Shown here: positions 7,231 to 9,462 of the stretch, in pieces
Position numbering within the stretch: the stretch's first letter is position 1
Layout of the letters: every line of letters begins with the position of its first letter
Origin: UBA5078 sp041175045
GTDB lineage: Bacteria; Pseudomonadota; Gammaproteobacteria; Pseudomonadales; Pseudohongiellaceae
Direction of reading: 5' to 3'
Length of the DNA: 9,462 nucleotides
Assembly: GCA_041175045.1 (NCBI GenBank)
Contig: JBEDFR010000166.1
Location: 1 to 9,462, forward strand
Made by a program: the position numbers and the translations under genes
Notes under the pieces: generated by a model
Told to the model about the DNA's origin: nothing
Seen by the model: the letters and a program-made list of their open reading frames with translations, nothing else
The model's database searches: none

Positions 7231-7311
7231 GACTAGGCCATGGGGTGTGAAAATTTTGTCAATGCGCCGCATTCACGTTTTTTTGACATGCCGCGCGCGA
7301 CACTGATCCCG
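7231..7311. promoter_or_regulatory. Divergent promoter/operator region between efflux operon and two-component genes
   Basis: The 146-bp gap between the two GTG starts is locally AT-rich. It has TTGACA on the minus strand (7262-7257) and TTGACA on the plus strand (7283-7288), back to back as TGTCAA-N20-TTGACA. Between them lies AATGCG-C-CGCATT (7261-7273), a perfect 6-bp dyad that continues imperfectly outward (GT...AC). Left of these is an AAAATTTT core (7250-7257). The TTGACA elements could be the -35 boxes of divergent promoters. However, the expected -10 positions (about 7239-7234 minus, 7306-7311 plus) match the consensus poorly, as in activator-dependent promoters. TGACA/TGTCA is also the core I remember for CusR/CopR boxes, so the same bases could be regulator half-sites. 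Assignment is inference. Confidence 0.5.
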
Positions 7312-7325
7312 TCAGGTGCGTGTGC

Positions 7326-7331
7326 AAGGAG
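7326..7331 (+). promoter_or_regulatory. Ribosome binding site deciding the GTG start of the response regulator
   Basis: AAGGAG ends six bases before GTG at 7338. This selects the start that gives MKILVIEDN, the normal N-terminus of a receiver domain. An in-frame GTG at 7320 would put this Shine-Dalgarno sequence inside the coding region and add six residues that do not belong to the fold. Confidence 0.85.
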
Positions 7332-7337
7332 CCGCCC

Positions 7338-8021
7338 GTGAAGATTCTGGTGATCGAAGACAACCGCGACATTGCCGCCAACATCGCGGACTACCTGGAG
7401 CCGCGCGGCCACGTGCTGGACTTCGCGGCCACCGGCCCGCACGGCCTGCAGCTGGCCCTGCAGGAACCTCATGACGCGATCGTGCTCGACGTGAATCTGC
7501 CGGGGCTCGACGGCATGACGCTGTGCCGGCGCCTGCGCGGCGAAGGGCGCAATGCTGTGCCCGTGCTGATGCTCACTGCCCGCGATCAGCTGGAGGACAA
7601 GCTGGAAGGTTTCGCGGCCGGCGTCGATGACTATCTGGTCAAGCCCTTTTCGGTGAAGGAGCTGGAAGTGCGTCTGCAGGCCCTGCAGCGTCGGGGCCGG
7701 GCGTCGAGCTCGCAGGCGCTGGTGGTGGCCGATCTGCGCTACGACCCGCAGACCCTGGTCGCCACCCGCGCAGGTCAGACCCTCGAGCTCAACCCGATGC
7801 AGCGGCGCCTGCTGGAGCTGCTGATGAACCATACCCACCGCGTGGTGAGCCGCGAGGAGCTGGAGCGCCACATCTGGGGCGATGCCCTGCCGGACAAGGA
7901 CGTGCTGCGCACCCACATCTACACGCTGCGCACGATCATCGACAAACCGTTCCCGCACAAGCTGCTGCAGACCGTGCACGGCACCGGCTACCGTCTCGCG
8001 CTGACAGAGGAGGGCGCCTGA
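7338..8021 (+). CDS. OmpR/PhoB-family response regulator
   Basis: A 227-residue two-component regulator that binds DNA when phosphorylated. Receiver domain at 1-120: acidic pair E7-D8, phosphoacceptor D51 in IVLDVNLPG, T80 in LMLTARD, and K102 in LVKPF, so every switch residue is present. A short linker (about 119-127) leads to a winged-helix DNA-binding domain (about 128-222) with LELNPMQRRLLELLM, VVSREELERHIWG, RTHIYTLRTIIDK and the terminal VHGTGYRL. The kinase gene begins at its stop codon (TGATG), so the two form one unit. It faces away from the efflux operon across a shared 146-bp control region. That arrangement is typical of metal-responsive pairs such as CusRS or CzcRS and makes it the likely regulator of the pump. 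The exact ortholog is not recognised, so no symbol is given. Confidence 0.95.
   Translation: MKILVIEDNRDIAANIADYLEPRGHVLDFAATGPHGLQLALQEPHDAIVLDVNLPGLDGMTLCRRLRGEGRNAVPVLMLTARDQLEDKLEGFAAGVDDYLVKPFSVKELEVRLQALQRRGRASSSQALVVADLRYDPQTLVATRAGQTLELNPMQRRLLELLMNHTHRVVSREELERHIWGDALPDKDVLRTHIYTLRTIIDKPFPHKLLQTVHGTGYRLALTEEGA
8008..8013 (+). promoter_or_regulatory. Ribosome binding site of the histidine kinase
   Basis: AGGAGG lies inside the last codons of the response regulator, seven bases before the kinase ATG at 8021. Together with the one-base TGATG overlap it implies coupled translation of the pair. Confidence 0.85.
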
Positions 8022-9274
8022 TGCGAAGAACCACGCTCAAGTTCCGGATTCTGGTGGCCCTGGTGCTGATCGTCAGCGTGACCAGTCTGATGTTTGCCGG
8101 GGGGGTGCTGCTGATCAAGTCGCGCCTGGAAGCCACCATCTTCGGCGAGATGGTGGCCGAACAGATGCAGGTGCTGAGCGGGCAACTGGATGCAGGCACC
8201 TACCATGGTGATGCGCTGTTCAAGGGCTGGAGCTTCTACTTCGGTGACGCGGTCAATGCCTTGCCCGAGGCCGTGACCACGCTGGCGCCCGGCTCGCACC
8301 ACAGCGTGGTGGTGGGCGATCTGCGCTACCAGATCGAGGCAGGTGCCTGGAACGGCGGTCCGGCCTATCTGCTGTACGACGTCACCGAATGGGAACAGCA
8401 GGAACACGATGTGCTGCTGATGCTGCTCTATGGCCTGCTGCTGGTGCTGATCGTCGCAATTGTCATGGGCATGAGTGCCACCCGCGCCATCCTGGCGCCG
8501 GTGCAGAAGCTCTCGCGACGCCTGACGCAGATCGAGCCGGGACAGACCAGCCTGCGCATTGCCGAAGACTATGCCGGCACCGAGATCGGACAGATCGCGG
8601 CGTCCTTCGACAAGTACCAGGAGCGGCTGGAGAAGTTCGTCGAGCGCGAGCGCTCCTTCACGGCTGCGGCCAGTCACGAGCTGCGCACGCCGCTGGCAGT
8701 GATGATGGGCGCCATCGATGTGCTGGGCAGCAGCGCACAGACGCCGGCCTCGCAGCGGGCACTGGAGCGCATCAGCCGCGCCTGCGGCGAGATGCTGGCC
8801 TTCATCGAGGCGACGCTGCTGTTGTCGCGGGAGGAAAGCAGTCCGATCGATCAAGGCAATCCGGCCGATGTGGAGCAGCTGGTGGAGCGCTGCCTGGAGG
8901 ACCAGAGCGCTCTCATTGCCGATCATGGTCTGGAGATCCTGCGCGACTACGACGGCGCGCCGCTGCTGCATCAACCGGCGAGCCTGGTGCAGATCACCAT
9001 CAGCAATCTGTTGCGCAATGCCATCGAGCACACCCGCGAGGGGCGCATCGAGATCGTGCTGCGCGAGAATCTTCTGGCCATTCGCGACACGGGCGAGGGC
9101 ATTCCTGCCGACAAGCTGGCGCTGGTGTTCGAGCGCAGCTACACCACCAAGCAGGGGGGCACGGGTCTGGGCCTGAACCTGGTGCGCCGCATCGGTGACC
9201 GCATGCACTGGCAGATCACGCTGGAGAGTGTGCTCGGCGAGGGCACGGTGGCCACCGTGCGTTTTCGCGACTGA
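8021..9274 (+). CDS. Membrane sensor histidine kinase, partner of the preceding regulator
   Basis: A 417-residue inner-membrane sensor kinase. TM1 is about residues 9-32, the periplasmic sensor region about 33-130, TM2 about 131-153, and the HAMP linker about 154-205. The HisKA dimerisation helix carries H219 in ASHELRTPL, with T223 placed for phosphatase activity. The HATPase domain has the N box N329-L-L-R-N333-AIEHT, the G1 box D356-TGEG, F370 and the G2 box GGTGLGL (379-385). All catalytic motifs are intact, so it should autophosphorylate and phosphorylate D51 of the regulator. The sensor region is small and belongs to no domain I can name. It ends in EWEQQEHD just before TM2, containing E125-x-x-E128. 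An ExxE in the periplasmic part of Pseudomonas ColS is reported to bind Fe/Zn; likeness is by eye only. Signal identity is therefore inferred from the neighbouring efflux operon. Confidence 0.95.
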   Translation: MRRTTLKFRILVALVLIVSVTSLMFAGGVLLIKSRLEATIFGEMVAEQMQVLSGQLDAGTYHGDALFKGWSFYFGDAVNALPEAVTTLAPGSHHSVVVGDLRYQIEAGAWNGGPAYLLYDVTEWEQQEHDVLLMLLYGLLLVLIVAIVMGMSATRAILAPVQKLSRRLTQIEPGQTSLRIAEDYAGTEIGQIAASFDKYQERLEKFVERERSFTAAASHELRTPLAVMMGAIDVLGSSAQTPASQRALERISRACGEMLAFIEATLLLSREESSPIDQGNPADVEQLVERCLEDQSALIADHGLEILRDYDGAPLLHQPASLVQITISNLLRNAIEHTREGRIEIVLRENLLAIRDTGEGIPADKLALVFERSYTTKQGGTGLGLNLVRRIGDRMHWQITLESVLGEGTVATVRFRD

Positions 9275-9282
9275 GCGCGCTG

Positions 9283-9336
9283 CGACACTGTGCCACATGG
9301 CGCTTTGTGGGGATCTGCGTAGCATCTGCAGTGTCG
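9283..9336 (+). other. Nested inverted repeats after the kinase gene, possible structured RNA
   Basis: CGACACTG (9283-9290) and CAGTGTCG (9329-9336) are perfect 8-bp reverse complements 38 bases apart. Inside lie a hairpin CCACA...TGTGG (9293-9297 with 9306-9310) and a weaker TGC-GTA-GCA. The element could fold as an outer stem closing one or two inner hairpins. It starts nine bases after the kinase stop and lacks a T-tract, so it may be part of the 3' untranslated region or a small RNA ending at the terminator downstream. I do not recognise an RNA family. Confidence 0.4.
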
Positions 9337-9340
9337 AGAA

Positions 9341-9358
9341 GCGAAACGAACGGTTCGC
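9341..9358. repeat. Short dyad, possible operator or hairpin
   Basis: CGAAC-G-GTTCG (9347-9357) is a perfect odd-length palindrome, and GCGAA (9341-9345) also pairs with TTCGC (9354-9358). It could be a protein-binding dyad or a second small hairpin in the 3' region. TATAAG at 9381-9386 resembles a -10 element, but no good -35 lies at the expected distance. Confidence 0.3.
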
Positions 9359-9396
9359 AATGCGGCACCAGTGATCCTTGTATAAGTACTCTTGAG

Positions 9397-9430
9397 CCCG
9401 ATGGGTGACTCCATCCAATCGGGTTTTTTT
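9397..9430 (+). terminator. Rho-independent terminator
   Basis: CCCGATGGG (9397-9405) pairs with CCAATCGGG (9415-9423) as a nine-position stem with one G-A mismatch and a nine-base loop, followed directly by seven T residues (9424-9430). It lies 123 bp beyond the kinase stop on the plus strand and would end the two-component transcript. The remaining 32 bases (9431-9462) show no supportable gene start: an ATG at 9431 has no Shine-Dalgarno sequence. Confidence 0.8.
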
Positions 9431-9462
9431 ATGCCTGCGGGGGTGGAGGTCAACGCTGGCTG

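Noticed and set aside
9341..9370. GGTTCG followed by CACCA, suggesting a tRNA 3' end
   Set aside because: No T-arm stem pairs around the GTTCG, no acceptor partner is found upstream, and no anticodon arm can be placed.
7988..9418. A 476-codon minus-strand frame opposite the histidine kinase
   Set aside because: His/Gln-rich shadow translation with no motifs; the plus-strand kinase has every expected catalytic box.
1..9462. A defence island, phage region, CRISPR array or integron
   Set aside because: No short regularly spaced repeats, integrase, phage structural or nuclease genes are visible on either strand; the window is metabolism plus an efflux/two-component locus.

Overview
The window is high-GC DNA, most likely from a gammaproteobacterium. 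Three things point there: the first gene closely resembles the Pseudomonas-type OadA/PycB carboxylase subunit, the intergenic palindromes are of the GTGGGAGCGGGC...GCCCGC type common in Pseudomonas and related lineages, and the metal-efflux cluster has a proteobacterial layout. Genus cannot be decided from this sequence alone.

Layout. (1) Bases 1-954, plus strand: the 3' part of a biotin-carrying carboxyltransferase subunit (oadA/pycB type). (2) Bases 955-1416: a non-coding, tail-to-tail interval. It holds a small inverted repeat, the C-terminal relic of an IS110-type transposase (minus strand), a pair of inverted REP elements (a REPIN), and a 15-bp tandem repeat grown out of one REP arm. (3) Bases 1417-7191, minus strand: a four-gene operon read right to left. 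It encodes an outer-membrane factor, a periplasmic adaptor, a CusA/CzcA-family RND pump and a small DUF3240-like protein. All three junctions are 4-base ATGA overlaps. (4) Bases 7192-7337: a 146-bp divergent control region with back-to-back TTGACA elements flanking a dyad. (5) Bases 7338-9274, plus strand: an OmpR/PhoB-type response regulator and its sensor histidine kinase, joined by a one-base TGATG overlap. (6) Bases 9275-9462: a non-coding tail with nested inverted repeats and a Rho-independent terminator.

How it works together (inference). The kinase probably senses a periplasmic signal, plausibly excess metal. Its regulator would act in the shared intergenic region on the divergent efflux operon and perhaps on itself. 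The three efflux proteins would form a trans-envelope CBA-type pump, with DUF3240 as a cytoplasmic accessory of unknown role. The pump's TM4 motif is neither the classic CzcA form nor the CusA form, so its substrate is left open.

I see no phage, CRISPR, toxin or defence system. The parts most worth follow-up are the REPIN with its tandem expansion beside an IS110 relic, the divergent operator region, the DUF3240-RND coupling, and the structured 3' region after the kinase.
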